Assembly (NCBI RefSeq): GCF_029910095.1 | Contig: NZ_CP094526.1 | Span: forward strand, 7,130,001 to 7,194,000 | Length of the DNA: 64,000 bases | Direction of reading: 5' to 3' | DNA from: Bradyrhizobium sp. ISRA464 | GTDB taxonomy: Bacteria; Pseudomonadota; Alphaproteobacteria; Rhizobiales; Xanthobacteraceae | Part shown: in pieces, positions 53,311-61,711 of the stretch | Position numbering within the stretch: position 1 is the stretch's first letter | Layout: each line of letters starts with the position of its first letter | The notes under the pieces: generated by a model | Told to the model about the DNA's origin: nothing | Seen by the model: only the letters and a program-made list of their open reading frames with translations | The model's database searches: none | Made by a program: the position numbers and the translations under genes

Positions 53311-54249
53311 TCACCCCGCGACGGGAGCGACGTCAGTAGCACGTAGCGGCGCACTCCGCGACGAAGCTTGCAGCGCGCATTCGACGAAGCGCCGCGGCAG
53401 CAGCGAGGCATTGCTGGTGCGCATCGCCACCAGCATGCGGCTCTCGGCGTCCGGCGTGTCGAGCGGCCTCGCGACGACGTTGGCGACGCCTGCGTCCTGA
53501 TAGCAGGACGGCAGGATCGAAAGCCCGATGCCCGCCGCAACCAGGCTCAGCACGGTTCGGAGTTCATGCGCCTCCTGCACCACGCGCGGCGCAAATCCCG
53601 CCCGCCGGCACAGCATCGCGGACTGGTCGCACACGCCGCAGCCGCCGTCGGCCATCCCGACAAACTCATGCTCCGCGAGATCAGCGACCTTCAGCTTGCC
53701 CGCTATGTCGGCCAGCGGATGGTCCAGCGGCAGGAACGCCATCAACCGGTCCCGCCAGACGACATGGACCTGGAGATCGGCTGCCGGCCTGAAATCAAGC
53801 GGCGGCCGCATGATGGCGACATCGAGCTCGGCATCGGCGATGGCCTGCAGCTGCTTCGCGGTCGACATGTGCCGCAGCTCGATCTTCACCCGCGGATAGC
53901 TGGAGCGAAAGCTGCGGAACAGCTCGGCGAACATATCGAGCATCGGGACCGAGTCGGTGAAGCCGACGCGAACCACACCAGCCTCGCCCCGCGCCGCGCG
54001 ACGCACGGTCTCCGACGCGAGATCGAGCTCACTGACGGCGCGTCGCGCATGCTCCAGCAGCAATTGCCCCGCCTGGGTCAATTCCACCGCGCGGCGCGTC
54101 CGCGCCAGCAAGCGGGTGCCGAGTTCGTCTTCCATCGCCTTGATCTGCGTGCTCAGCGGCGGCTGGCTGACATGCAGGCGTTTTGCGGCGCGGCTGAAGC
54201 TGAGTTCTTCCGCCACCGCGATGAAGTAGCGAAGCTGCCTGTAATCCAT
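53311..54249 (-). CDS. LysR-family regulator of the LigJ/LigK genes
   Basis: A 312-residue LysR protein. The HTH covers residues 1-60 with FSRAAKRLHVSQPPLSTQIK. The inducer-binding domain follows. It is divergent from the MFS-ligJ-ligK genes. A CCCCT-N7-AGGGG palindrome at 54263-54279 lies 14 bp upstream of its start, a normal place for LysR binding. Regulation of the divergent operon is inferred from arrangement. Confidence 0.9.
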   Translation of the reverse strand: MDYRQLRYFIAVAEELSFSRAAKRLHVSQPPLSTQIKAMEDELGTRLLARTRRAVELTQAGQLLLEHARRAVSELDLASETVRRAARGEAGVVRVGFTDSVPMLDMFAELFRSFRSSYPRVKIELRHMSTAKQLQAIADAELDVAIMRPPLDFRPAADLQVHVVWRDRLMAFLPLDHPLADIAGKLKVADLAEHEFVGMADGGCGVCDQSAMLCRRAGFAPRVVQEAHELRTVLSLVAAGIGLSILPSCYQDAGVANVVARPLDTPDAESRMLVAMRTSNASLLPRRFVECALQASSRSAPLRATDVAPVAG

Positions 54250-54260
54250 CGCTTATTCCG

Positions 54261-54280
54261 ATCCCCTATAAGTAAGGGGT
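54261..54280. promoter_or_regulatory. LysR-type binding site candidate
   Basis: CCCCT (54263-54267) and AGGGG (54275-54279) frame a 7-base AT-rich spacer, in the LysR-MFS intergenic region. The interval fits the T-N11-A type binding geometry. Confidence 0.5.
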
Positions 54281-54495
54281 CAACAAGGTATTTGACCCCA
54301 CACGGCCGTTTCCCGATCTTGGCGCGAAAATACCGGGGCTCCAAGGGGGAGATACGCGAATTGCGTCAGGATCCGGCCAAGCGGCGCGGCGCGCGCAGCC
54401 GATCTGCCATGCAATCGCGTGACGACCGATCGGCGATCTCCCCAAGCTCCACGCTCCGGTCACCGGCGCCATCACAATATTAAGGGAGGAAATCA

Positions 54496-55824
54496 ATGGC
54501 CGACTCGTCTGCAAGTGAACTGGAGCAGCAAACGATCCGCCGCGTCTATTGGCGGCTGATCCCGATCCTGTTCGTGATGATGTTCTTCAACTATCTCGAC
54601 CGCATCAATCTCGGCTACGCCGGATTGACCATGAACAAGGACCTCGGTCTCAGCCCCGCGATCTTCGGCTTCGCGGCCAGCATCTTCTTCCTCGGTTACA
54701 TGGTGCTCGAAGTCCCGAGCAATCTGATGCTGCACTGGCTCGGCGCCCGGATCTGGCTGGCGCGCATCCTGATCACCTGGGGCCTCGTCGCAACCCTCAC
54801 CGCCTTCGTCTGGAATCCGCTCAGCCTCTACGTCATGCGGTTCGGTCTCGGCGTGGCGGAAGCCGGCTTCATGCCGGGCGTGGTGCTCTATCTGACCTAC
54901 TGGTTTCCCTCGCGCTATCGCGCCCGCGCCGTCGCCGGATACATCATCGCAGGCTCCTTCTCGGCGGTGCTCGGCGGGCCGATCTCGACCAGCGTCATGA
55001 CCTGGTTCGACGGCGCCGCCGGCCTGCATGGCTGGCAATGGATGTTCATCGCCGAGGGTGTTCCGACCATTCTGCTCGGGCTCTTCACGCTCTATTATCT
55101 GACCGACCGTCCCGCCAAGGCGACCTGGCTCACGCGCGAGCAGGCCGACTGGCTGGAAGGAGTGCTCGCCGCCGAGCGAGCCGAGATCGCGCAACAGGGA
55201 CAGCACAGGTTGATTGATTGCGTCCTCGACATCAGGGTCTGGCTGCTGGCGACGCTGTTCGGCTGCGCGCTGGTCGGCATCTACGGCCTGCTGCTGTGGC
55301 TGCCGCAGATCATCAAGGGCATGGGCAATCTCAGCAATATCGAGGTCGGCTTTCTCTCGGCGATCCCGCCGCTGCTCGGCGTGATCGGCACCATCGTGGT
55401 GAGCCGCAGCTCGGACAGCACGGGTGACCGGAAGTTTCATCTCGCCGCGGCATATCTGCTTGCGACTGTCGCGATGCTCGGCAGCGCTTATGTCCAGAGC
55501 CCGGTGCTCGCCTTCGTCTTCCTCTGCATCGTCGGCTTCAGCCTGAACGCCGGCAACCCGCTGTTCTGGAGCATCAACGCCTCGCTGCTGACGGGAGCCG
55601 CCGGCGCCGCCTCGATCGCGCTGGTCAATACGCTGGCGCAGTTCGGCGGCCTGATCGGCCCCTGGTGCATCGGCCTGATCAAGGACTCCACCGGCAGCTT
55701 CTCGTGGGCGCTGGTGGGGATCGCCGGCTTCCTGGTCATCGCGTCCGCGATCGCCGCTGCCATGCGCGTCAAACCCCGCGAAGCGGAGCTGACGGGGGCC
55801 GTCCCGTCCTCCGTTGCGCACTGA
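54496..55824 (+). CDS. MFS transporter, ACS family, probable aromatic/dicarboxylic acid carrier
   Basis: A 442-residue carrier with about 12 membrane segments. MFFNYLDRINLGYAGLTMNKD and FFLGYMVLEVPSNLMLHWLG are characteristic of the anion:cation symporter family that includes phthalate and 4-hydroxyphenylacetate permeases. A long central loop lies near residues 215-245. ATG at 54496 follows AGGGAGG. With ligJ and ligK just after it, it probably imports the acid that this pathway degrades. Confidence 0.88.
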   Translation: MADSSASELEQQTIRRVYWRLIPILFVMMFFNYLDRINLGYAGLTMNKDLGLSPAIFGFAASIFFLGYMVLEVPSNLMLHWLGARIWLARILITWGLVATLTAFVWNPLSLYVMRFGLGVAEAGFMPGVVLYLTYWFPSRYRARAVAGYIIAGSFSAVLGGPISTSVMTWFDGAAGLHGWQWMFIAEGVPTILLGLFTLYYLTDRPAKATWLTREQADWLEGVLAAERAEIAQQGQHRLIDCVLDIRVWLLATLFGCALVGIYGLLLWLPQIIKGMGNLSNIEVGFLSAIPPLLGVIGTIVVSRSSDSTGDRKFHLAAAYLLATVAMLGSAYVQSPVLAFVFLCIVGFSLNAGNPLFWSINASLLTGAAGAASIALVNTLAQFGGLIGPWCIGLIKDSTGSFSWALVGIAGFLVIASAIAAAMRVKPREAELTGAVPSSVAH

Positions 55825-55840
55825 TGGAGAAAGCAAGATC

Positions 55841-56869
55841 ATGATCATCGATTGTCACGGCCACTACACCACCGAGCCGCCCAAGCTGCACGCGTTCCGC
55901 GACAAGCAGCTCGCGGGCCTTGCCGACAAGTCACGCCGTCCGCTCTCGACCAATCTCGGCATCACCGACGACGAGATCCGCGACAGCGTCGAGGGCGCGC
56001 AGCTTCGCCTGCAGAAGGAGCGCGGCACCGACGTCACGATCTTCTCGCCGCGCGCCGCCGGCATGGCGCATCATGTCGGCAAAGAAGCGACCAGCCTGGA
56101 ATGGACCAAGATCTGCAACGACCTGGTGCATCGGGTGTGCACGCTGTTTCCCAACAACTTCGTCCCGGTCTGCCAGCTTCCGCAAAGCCCCGGCGTGCAG
56201 CCGACCAACTGCATCGAGGAGCTCGAGCGATGCGTCAACGAGCTCGGCTTCGTCGGCTGCAACCTCAATCCGGACCCGGCCGGCGGCTACTGGTGCGATC
56301 CGCCGCTGACCGATGAATGGTGGTTTCCGCTCTATGAGAAGATGGTCGAGCTCGACGTGCCGGCGATGGTCCATGTCAGCTCGTCCTGCAACCCCTGCTT
56401 CCACGGCACCGGCGCGCATTACCTCAACGGCGACACCACGGCCTTCATGCAGTTCCTGACCTCGGACCTCTTCAAGCGCTTCCCGACCCTGCGATTCATC
56501 ATCCCGCATGGTGGCGGCGCGGTGCCCTATCACTGGGGCCGCTACCGGGGCCTGGCGCAGGACATGAAGCTGCCGCCGCTGTCGGAGCATCTGTTGAAAA
56601 ACGTGTTCTTCGATACCTGCGTCTATCATCGTCCGGGCATCGAGCTGTTGACGAAGGTGATCCCGATCGAGAACATCCTGTTTGCGTCGGAGATGGTCGG
56701 CGCGGTCCGCGGCATCGATCCGGAGACCGGGCACCACTTCGACGACACCCGCCGCTACATCGATGCGCTGCCGACCCTGAGCGCGGAGGACAAGGCCAAG
56801 ATCTATGAAGGCAACGCCCGCCGTGTCTATCCTCGCCTCAATGCCCATCTCGCACGGCGCGCGCATTGA
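55841..56869 (+). CDS. ligJ: 4-oxalomesaconate hydratase
   Basis: A 342-residue amidohydrolase-superfamily protein. The metal-binding N-terminus is MIIDCHGHYTTEPPK, and FIIPHGGGAVPYHWGRYRGL carries further conserved His residues; FASEMVGAVRG is near the C-terminus. LigJ hydrates 4-oxalomesaconate to 4-carboxy-4-hydroxy-2-oxoadipate in protocatechuate 4,5-cleavage and in gallate breakdown. ATG at 55841 was chosen; a start at 55814 is less likely. It follows the MFS gene by 16 bp and precedes ligK. Confidence 0.9.
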   Translation: MIIDCHGHYTTEPPKLHAFRDKQLAGLADKSRRPLSTNLGITDDEIRDSVEGAQLRLQKERGTDVTIFSPRAAGMAHHVGKEATSLEWTKICNDLVHRVCTLFPNNFVPVCQLPQSPGVQPTNCIEELERCVNELGFVGCNLNPDPAGGYWCDPPLTDEWWFPLYEKMVELDVPAMVHVSSSCNPCFHGTGAHYLNGDTTAFMQFLTSDLFKRFPTLRFIIPHGGGAVPYHWGRYRGLAQDMKLPPLSEHLLKNVFFDTCVYHRPGIELLTKVIPIENILFASEMVGAVRGIDPETGHHFDDTRRYIDALPTLSAEDKAKIYEGNARRVYPRLNAHLARRAH

Positions 56870-56910
56870 AGAATGACGAGATTGGATTCGATTGGAGCGG
56901 CATCGGAGAT

Positions 56911-57032
56911 TCACCTCTCCCTTGGGAGAGGTCGGCGCACAGCGCCGGGAGAGGGGTTGCGCCCTATCAAGGGAGCAAGACCCTCACCCGGATTGCTTCG
57001 CAATCCGACCTCTCCCCAGCAGGGAGAGGTGA
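56911..57032. repeat. Palindromic intergenic repeat, copy 2
   Basis: CCTCTCCCTTGGGAGAGG at one end, GGATTGCTTCGCAATCC in the centre and CTCTCCCCAGCAGGGAGAG at the other end. It shares the layout of copies at 31264-31390 and 57929-58048. It lies between ligJ and ligK, within the operon. Confidence 0.8.
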
Positions 57033-57105
57033 GCCGAGATCGCGGCGAGCCTATCCAACCAGAACTTATCCATCATCACGCCCGAAAACAGACCGGAGAA
57101 AACTG

Positions 57106-57780
57106 ATGGCCATAGGATTTGCTATTCACAAGGCGAAGCGAAAGGTGTCGTCCGACCTGGTTGCGTGCTTCCGCTCCCTGCCGGTCGCCAATATCAGCGA
57201 TGTCATGTCGCGGATCGCGGGCACCAACCGGCTGCGTCCGATGCATGCCGGCGGCTGGCTCGGCGGCCCGGCGCTGACCGTCAAGACCAGGCCCGGCGAC
57301 AATCTGATGGTCCACAAGGCCATCGACCTTGCCCAGCCGGGCGACGTGATCGTCGTCGATGCCGGCGGCGTGCTGGTCAACGCCATCATCGGCGAGATCA
57401 TGTCGACGCTGGCCGAGAAGAAGGGCGTCGCCGGCTTCGTGATCGACGGCTCGATCCGCGATGCCGGGGCCATCCGCGCCGGATCGTTCCCGGTGTTTGC
57501 CGCGGGCGTCGCGCATCGCGGCCCCTACAAGGACGGCCCGGGCGAGATCAACTGCGCCATCTCGATCGACGGCATGATCGTCGAGCCCGGCGACCTCATC
57601 GTGGCCGACGACGACGGCGTGCTCTGCGTGCCCTATGACGAGGCCGAAGCCATCTGCAAGCAGACCGAGGCCAAGAAGGCGAGCGAGGAAAAGGCCATCC
57701 AGCAGATTCTGGCCGGCACCAGCGACCGTCGCTGGGTCGACGAGGCGCTGCAGCGGCTCGGCTGCGAGTACAAGGACTGA
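57106..57780 (+). CDS. ligK: 4-carboxy-4-hydroxy-2-oxoadipate aldolase, RraA-type
   Basis: A 224-residue RraA/HMG-aldolase-family protein. GLVNAIIGEIMSTLA-like and GVAGFVIDGSIRDAGAIRAG contain the active-site Arg/Asp, and GDLIVADDDGVLCVPYDEAE the C-terminal family block. It splits the LigJ product to pyruvate and oxaloacetate. ATG at 57106 follows GGAGAAAA. It is flanked on both sides by copies of the same repeat. Confidence 0.9.
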   Translation: MAIGFAIHKAKRKVSSDLVACFRSLPVANISDVMSRIAGTNRLRPMHAGGWLGGPALTVKTRPGDNLMVHKAIDLAQPGDVIVVDAGGVLVNAIIGEIMSTLAEKKGVAGFVIDGSIRDAGAIRAGSFPVFAAGVAHRGPYKDGPGEINCAISIDGMIVEPGDLIVADDDGVLCVPYDEAEAICKQTEAKKASEEKAIQQILAGTSDRRWVDEALQRLGCEYKD

Positions 57781-57928
57781 GCACCGGCACCTTCTTCGAG
57801 ACCAGCGCTTTGCCAGCACCACGCGCGGCGTGACCAACCTGATGGCGCAGCTCACTGATCCCAGGACCTTCGTGCCTGGAACGCCGCTCGCCGCCCATGC
57901 CGGGCTAATGGCGACGTTCTGAGCCCCA
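57781..57928. other. Intergenic tail after ligK
   Basis: 148 bp ending at the repeat copy. An open frame ending near 57922 (QRFASTTRGVTNLMAQLTD) may be a relic of a lost gene, but I cannot identify it. Confidence 0.35.
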
Positions 57929-58048
57929 GCTCTCCCTTGGGAGAGGTCGATTTGCGCAGCAAATCGGGTGAGGGGTTACGGTCTATCGAGAGAGCAAGTC
58001 CCCCCGGATTGCTTCGCAATCCGACCTCTCCCCGACGGGGAGAGGTTG
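57929..58048. repeat. Palindromic intergenic repeat, copy 3
   Basis: AGCTCTCCCTTGGGAGAGG, GATTTGCGCAGCAAATC, GGATTGCTTCGCAATCC and CTCTCCCCGACGGGGAGAG in order. It has the same orientation as copy 2 and lies about 1 kb further on, so ligK sits between two direct copies. Confidence 0.8.
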
Positions 58049-58093
58049 AGCCGAAGCTCCAGGCAGCTGGATCAAGCCAAGGCTTGTCTCGGG

Positions 58094-58297
58094 CTACGCC
58101 AGCGTCACGCCGTCGACCGGCATCGCGATGCCGGTGACGAACGACGCCTTGTCGGACAAGAGGAACACCGCGACCTCCCCGATCTCCTCGGGACGCGCCG
58201 CGCGGCCCATCGGATTGCGGGTGACCGCAGCCTTGATCAGCTCCTCGAGATCGGCCGCCGCGGCGGTGACGAGCGCGATCTTGCCCTGCATGTCCAT
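58094..58297 (-). pseudogene. SDR-family gene with large internal deletion
   Basis: The 67-residue frame starts MDMQGKIALVTAAA, like the first strand and glycine-rich turn of an SDR, and then jumps to ELIKAAVTRNPMGRAARPEE and GEVAVFLLSDKASFVTGIAM, the C-terminus of the same kind of protein. About 180 residues, including NNAG and the catalytic Tyr-Lys, are missing in frame. It cannot be an active dehydrogenase. Its end lies beside repeat copy 3. Confidence 0.7.
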
Positions 58298-58326
58298 GCG
58301 TTGATCCCAAATTGTGCCGGAAGGTG

Positions 58327-58935
58327 CTAGCGGCCACCAAAGAGAACCGGCGACTGGCCGGGCAGCAGCGGCGAGTTGATGTCGCTGTCCATGCGCTCAG
58401 CCTGCGGCTGCACGTAATCGACCCCGAGCGACAGGCTGAGGTTCGACGTCGGGCGAAACTCGAGACCGGCACGCGCAGCATAGCCGGCGTTGGTGCCCGA
58501 CGCGGTGCTGAACGGCGCAATCGGGCCGCCGATGCCGGGAGCATTGTATTTCAGGGTGTCGAAGCCGGCGTAGAACGTGACGGGCGATCCATCGACGCCC
58601 TTGAAGTTGTAGCCGAACCGGGAGCCCTGGTAATCGAACGAGCCGAACGCTCCGGCCTGATTGAGACCGCTCAACCCGAAGCGTCCGGCTTCGCTGCCGA
58701 CAAACCAGCCTTCCGGACGATTGCCGTTCAGATAGGCGGAGCCGCCTTCGCCAAAGCTCGGGAAGTTCCCGTAGGTGTCCGCCTTCCGGCCGTCGGCGAG
58801 ACTGGCGCCGAAGCCGAACAGCGAGCCCGGGGTCCAATACGGCACCGGGCCGGTCTGGGCGTCAGCCGCGCGGCCGCTGAGACACAGCGCCGCCAATACG
58901 ATTGCGAGAGCGCATTTGCCTGAGAAGATGGACAT
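58327..58935 (-). CDS. Small outer-membrane beta-barrel protein
   Basis: A 202-residue protein with a signal peptide (KCALAIVLAALCLSGRAADA, cleaved before QTGPVPYW) and alternating hydrophobic/aromatic strands, such as YQGSRFGYNFKG and TNAGYAARAGLEFRPTSNLS, typical of Omp25/porin-like rhizobial outer-membrane proteins. The strands number about eight. Function is unknown. It lies just before the IS110 element, with its promoter side (58936 onward) at the element's left flank. Confidence 0.75.
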   Translation of the reverse strand: MSIFSGKCALAIVLAALCLSGRAADAQTGPVPYWTPGSLFGFGASLADGRKADTYGNFPSFGEGGSAYLNGNRPEGWFVGSEAGRFGLSGLNQAGAFGSFDYQGSRFGYNFKGVDGSPVTFYAGFDTLKYNAPGIGGPIAPFSTASGTNAGYAARAGLEFRPTSNLSLSLGVDYVQPQAERMDSDINSPLLPGQSPVLFGGR

Positions 58936-59091
58936 TCGATTACCGTCAAGACCCCCGCGAAACTATACGCTCGGGACACCTGGAATGCTAGACTGTATGT
59001 CCCCTCCACAAAATGAGGCGACTCACCTTCGATGTTGCGACGAGGGTTGCCTGGATGGACCGGGCAGAGCCTCAAACAAGGAGGGCGAGTC
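58936..59091. other. Left flank of the IS110 element
   Basis: 156 bp between the barrel gene start and the IS110 transposase start. The left end of the element must lie here; IS110 elements lack obvious terminal repeats. ACTCACCTTC at 59021-59030 is partly mirrored by GGTGAAGGTG at 60321-60330, a possible pair of sub-terminal repeats. Confidence 0.35.
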
Positions 59092-60210
59092 GTGGGTCAT
59101 CATACCGAGGTCTTTGTCGGAATCGATACGTCAAAATCGCGCAATGCAATAGCCATTGCCGAAGGCGGCCGTGGCGGCGAGGTACGATATCTCGGGGAGT
59201 TTTCTGCCACGGAGGCAACGATCCGAAAGCTGGTGGCAAAGCTTGCAGCGAAATGCTGTCATCTGACATTTTGCTACGAAGCAGGGCCGACAGGATATGG
59301 CCTCTACAGACTGCTCAAGAGCCTCGGCCATGACTGCCTGGTGGTGGCTCCCTCGCTCGTTCCGAAGAAGGCCGGCGATCGAGTGAAGACGAACCGGCGC
59401 GATGCGGTAAGCCTCGCCAAGCTGTTGCGCGCGGGCGAGCTCACCGCGGTGTGGGTGCCGGACGAGCGCCATGAGGCTATGCGCGATCTCTCGCGCGCCC
59501 GTCAGGCAGTAAAGAAGGACCTCCAGGGCAAGCGTCAACAGATCTCGTCATTGATGCTGCGGCTGGGACGCATCTATCCGGGCAAGACAACGTGGGGACC
59601 AGCCCACATGAGATGGCTGATGTCGCAGAAGCTCGAGCATCGCGAGCAGCGCATCGCATTCGAAGAGTTACTTGAGGGGATACGCCAGGAAAGTGAGCGG
59701 ATGGAGCGTTTGGAGGATGCCATCCGCGAGGTGGTGGCCGAGTGGTCGCTTGCCGAGGTTGTCGCGGCCCTGCAGGCGATGCGGGGGATTGATCTCATTG
59801 CGGCTGTGGGGGTGCTGGCCGAGATCGGTGATCTCTCCCGCTTTCAAAATCCGCGCGAGCTGATGGGCTATCTGGGTCTGGTGCCCACGGAAAACTCGAC
59901 TGGTGACAAGGTCAAGCGAGGCGGCATCACCAAAGCCGGTAATGGGCGGGCGCGACGTATTCTTGTGGAGGCGGCCTGGAGCTATCGATATCCGCCGCGC
60001 GTGAGCCGAGACAAGCAGCCAAAGGTGGAGGCCGCACCGAGACGCGCGCGAGAGATTGCGTGGAAAGCGCAAACCAGATTGTGCGGACGCTTCCGCTCAC
60101 TCGAGCGGAAGGGCAAGCGGCGAACCGTAATCGTCACGGCGATTGCCCGAGAGCTATCCGCCTTCATTTGGGCAATCAATCGCGAGCTCATGCCACCTCG
60201 ACAGGCGTAA
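59092..60210 (+). CDS. IS110-family transposase, full length
   Basis: A 372-residue transposase from GTG 59092, which has AAGGAGGG upstream. The N-terminal DEDD domain shows FVGIDTSKSRNAIAIAEG, YEAGPTGYGLYR and VKTNRRDAVSLAKLLRAG. The C-terminal Transposase_20 domain has ALQAMRGIDLIAAVGVLAEI and GGITKAGNGRARRIL. It is a different element from the truncated IS110 at 3369, since the two proteins are clearly divergent. The coding sequence has no break, so it is probably able to move. Confidence 0.9.
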   Translation: MGHHTEVFVGIDTSKSRNAIAIAEGGRGGEVRYLGEFSATEATIRKLVAKLAAKCCHLTFCYEAGPTGYGLYRLLKSLGHDCLVVAPSLVPKKAGDRVKTNRRDAVSLAKLLRAGELTAVWVPDERHEAMRDLSRARQAVKKDLQGKRQQISSLMLRLGRIYPGKTTWGPAHMRWLMSQKLEHREQRIAFEELLEGIRQESERMERLEDAIREVVAEWSLAEVVAALQAMRGIDLIAAVGVLAEIGDLSRFQNPRELMGYLGLVPTENSTGDKVKRGGITKAGNGRARRILVEAAWSYRYPPRVSRDKQPKVEAAPRRAREIAWKAQTRLCGRFRSLERKGKRRTVIVTAIARELSAFIWAINRELMPPRQA

Positions 60211-60217
60211 CGTCGTT

Positions 60218-60275
60218 GGGGGCTGTGGACCGCTCGAGTCGTGAGGTGCGCTCGACCGGCCCACAGCCCCCTTTT
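60218..60275 (+). terminator. Long hairpin after the IS110 transposase
   Basis: GGGGGCTGTGG (60218-60228) pairs perfectly with CCACAGCCCCC (60261-60271), followed by TTTT. The 32-base loop contains further short pairings (CTCGA near 60233 and again near 60251). It can be a terminator or part of a structured noncoding RNA of the element. Confidence 0.6.
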
Positions 60276-60650
60276 GTTGCAATCAGGATCAGGGGTAGTC
60301 GCAGACATCAATCGTGCAGAGGTGAAGGTGGGACCACGGCAGGGGAAATCCTGAAACCCATTATGTGGCCGATCATCCGATCGACGCCCGACGCTAGACC
60401 AGGACAGCCCCAGACGAAAAAACGGAAATGCGGTATCCAACCCGCGCATCAGAGCCTGTTCACCGACGTCTTTGGGTCCCGCCTTCTCCTCTGCACGATC
60501 CATCGGCGCAAGAACTTCACGATGAGTCCTCGTGGAGATGAGAAAACCGTGCGCTGTGTGCTTGACTGGGGACATCAGAGCGGGATGGCTTCGGCGCGAC
60601 GCGCGCGCCCGGGCACGGCCTCCGGTGACGCTTGGCAGACATTCGCAATG
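60276..60650. other. 375-bp right flank of the IS110 element
   Basis: No protein gene is supported. Frames across it are open on both strands but have no recognisable content. IS1111-type members of IS110 carry long right noncoding ends with a bridge RNA, so this stretch may partly belong to the element. Confidence 0.4.
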
Positions 60651-61328
60651 CTAGCGCCGCCTCCTGACGTCGCGCTCGGGTAGCTTGACCCTGTAAATCG
60701 TAAACGGGCCCGAGCGCGGCAGATTGTTCTTGAAGGCGACTTCCCACAAATGGGAATCGGCGATGTAAAGATAGCCCTGACTGATCGCAAAGCCGTCGGC
60801 CCACGACAGTTTTCCGGGATCGCGAACGAAGACCTTGGTCGCGAGCGTATGGCTCGGCGTTCTGGTGATGGCGACGACGCTGCCATGCTCCAGATCGCCC
60901 GCATAAAGCGTGCCGTGCCTGTCCATGATCAGGCCGCCGCTCAAGACCGAGCTGCCGAGATACTCGACCTTCTTGGCAAGCTCGGTGTCGGACAGCGTGT
61001 CGTCACGCAAGGCCGCGGCGGGCACGCGCCAATAATTGTGGTCCGTCAATGGCCGGTAATAAAGCCACTGAGAATCCGGCGACAGCACGATGCCGTCGGC
61101 GTGGATCGCAACCACCGAGCCGTCCGGCCGTAAGGCGGCATCCTTGCCGATCATGAGATGCTGCTTGGGATCAGCGAATGTCGAACGATCGCCGACCAGC
61201 ACCTGCCGTGCCTTGCCCGTTCTCAGGTTCAGCACAACCAGGCTGCCCTTGTTTGCGGTGTTGGTCAGATAGGCAAAGTTGTGAACGACATCGACACGTA
61301 CGTCGTTGAGCGAGTCCTTCGCTGACAC
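60651..61328 (-). pseudogene. Major royal jelly/yellow-type protein, N-truncated
   Basis: A 225-residue frame from GTG 61328 matching the C-terminal two-thirds of MRJP-type bacterial propeller proteins: SLNDVRVDVVHNFAYLTNT, GIVLSPDSQWLYYRPL, GGLIMDRHGTLYAGDLEHG and ADGFAISQGYLYIADS. The first 100-150 residues, including a secretion signal, are missing, and an in-frame TGA lies four codons upstream. It is probably nonfunctional, although the frame is otherwise intact. Confidence 0.65.
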
Positions 61329-61711
61329 AACGCCGCTTCAATCCTGCTCGCGTATTCGGATACCGGATGCATCGCCGCGACGATTCAACCTCAGGGAAGA
61401 CGCGTAGGGGGCAGGCGCTCCTGGCGCGACATGGGCGATGCAACGCGCACGATCTCACATTGCGTCGCCAGAAAGGATGTGCCGCCGACCAACGTCCGCC
61501 GCACGGTCTTGGAATTTGGAGATCAGCGCACGACGCGTCGCCTTCACGGCACGCGTACTCAACTACGAGTTCGAGTGTGTCGTCACCGCGGAGCGTTACC
61601 GCGAATTTAGCAACCTATCACTGGAATTAATGCTCCCGACAGGACACGGTAATGCGGCGACGATACGTTTCTGCCCAGCCATACGAGGCAACCACTCCTG
61701 GGAGAAACAGC
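61329..61711. other. 383-bp region upstream of degP
   Basis: Holds no recognised gene. It must include the degP promoter and the lost N-terminal region of the MRJP-type gene. I could not identify a confident heat-shock or extracytoplasmic sigma-factor box. Confidence 0.35.

Noticed and set aside
54493..55848. Minus-strand 451-codon frame over the second MFS gene
   Set aside because: Its translation is Asp/Glu/Gln/His-rich and featureless, while the plus strand gives a textbook ACS-family carrier.
59982..60575. Minus-strand 197-codon frame over the IS110 right end
   Set aside because: It spans the transposase gene and its flank without recognisable domains; IS ends often hold such chance frames.
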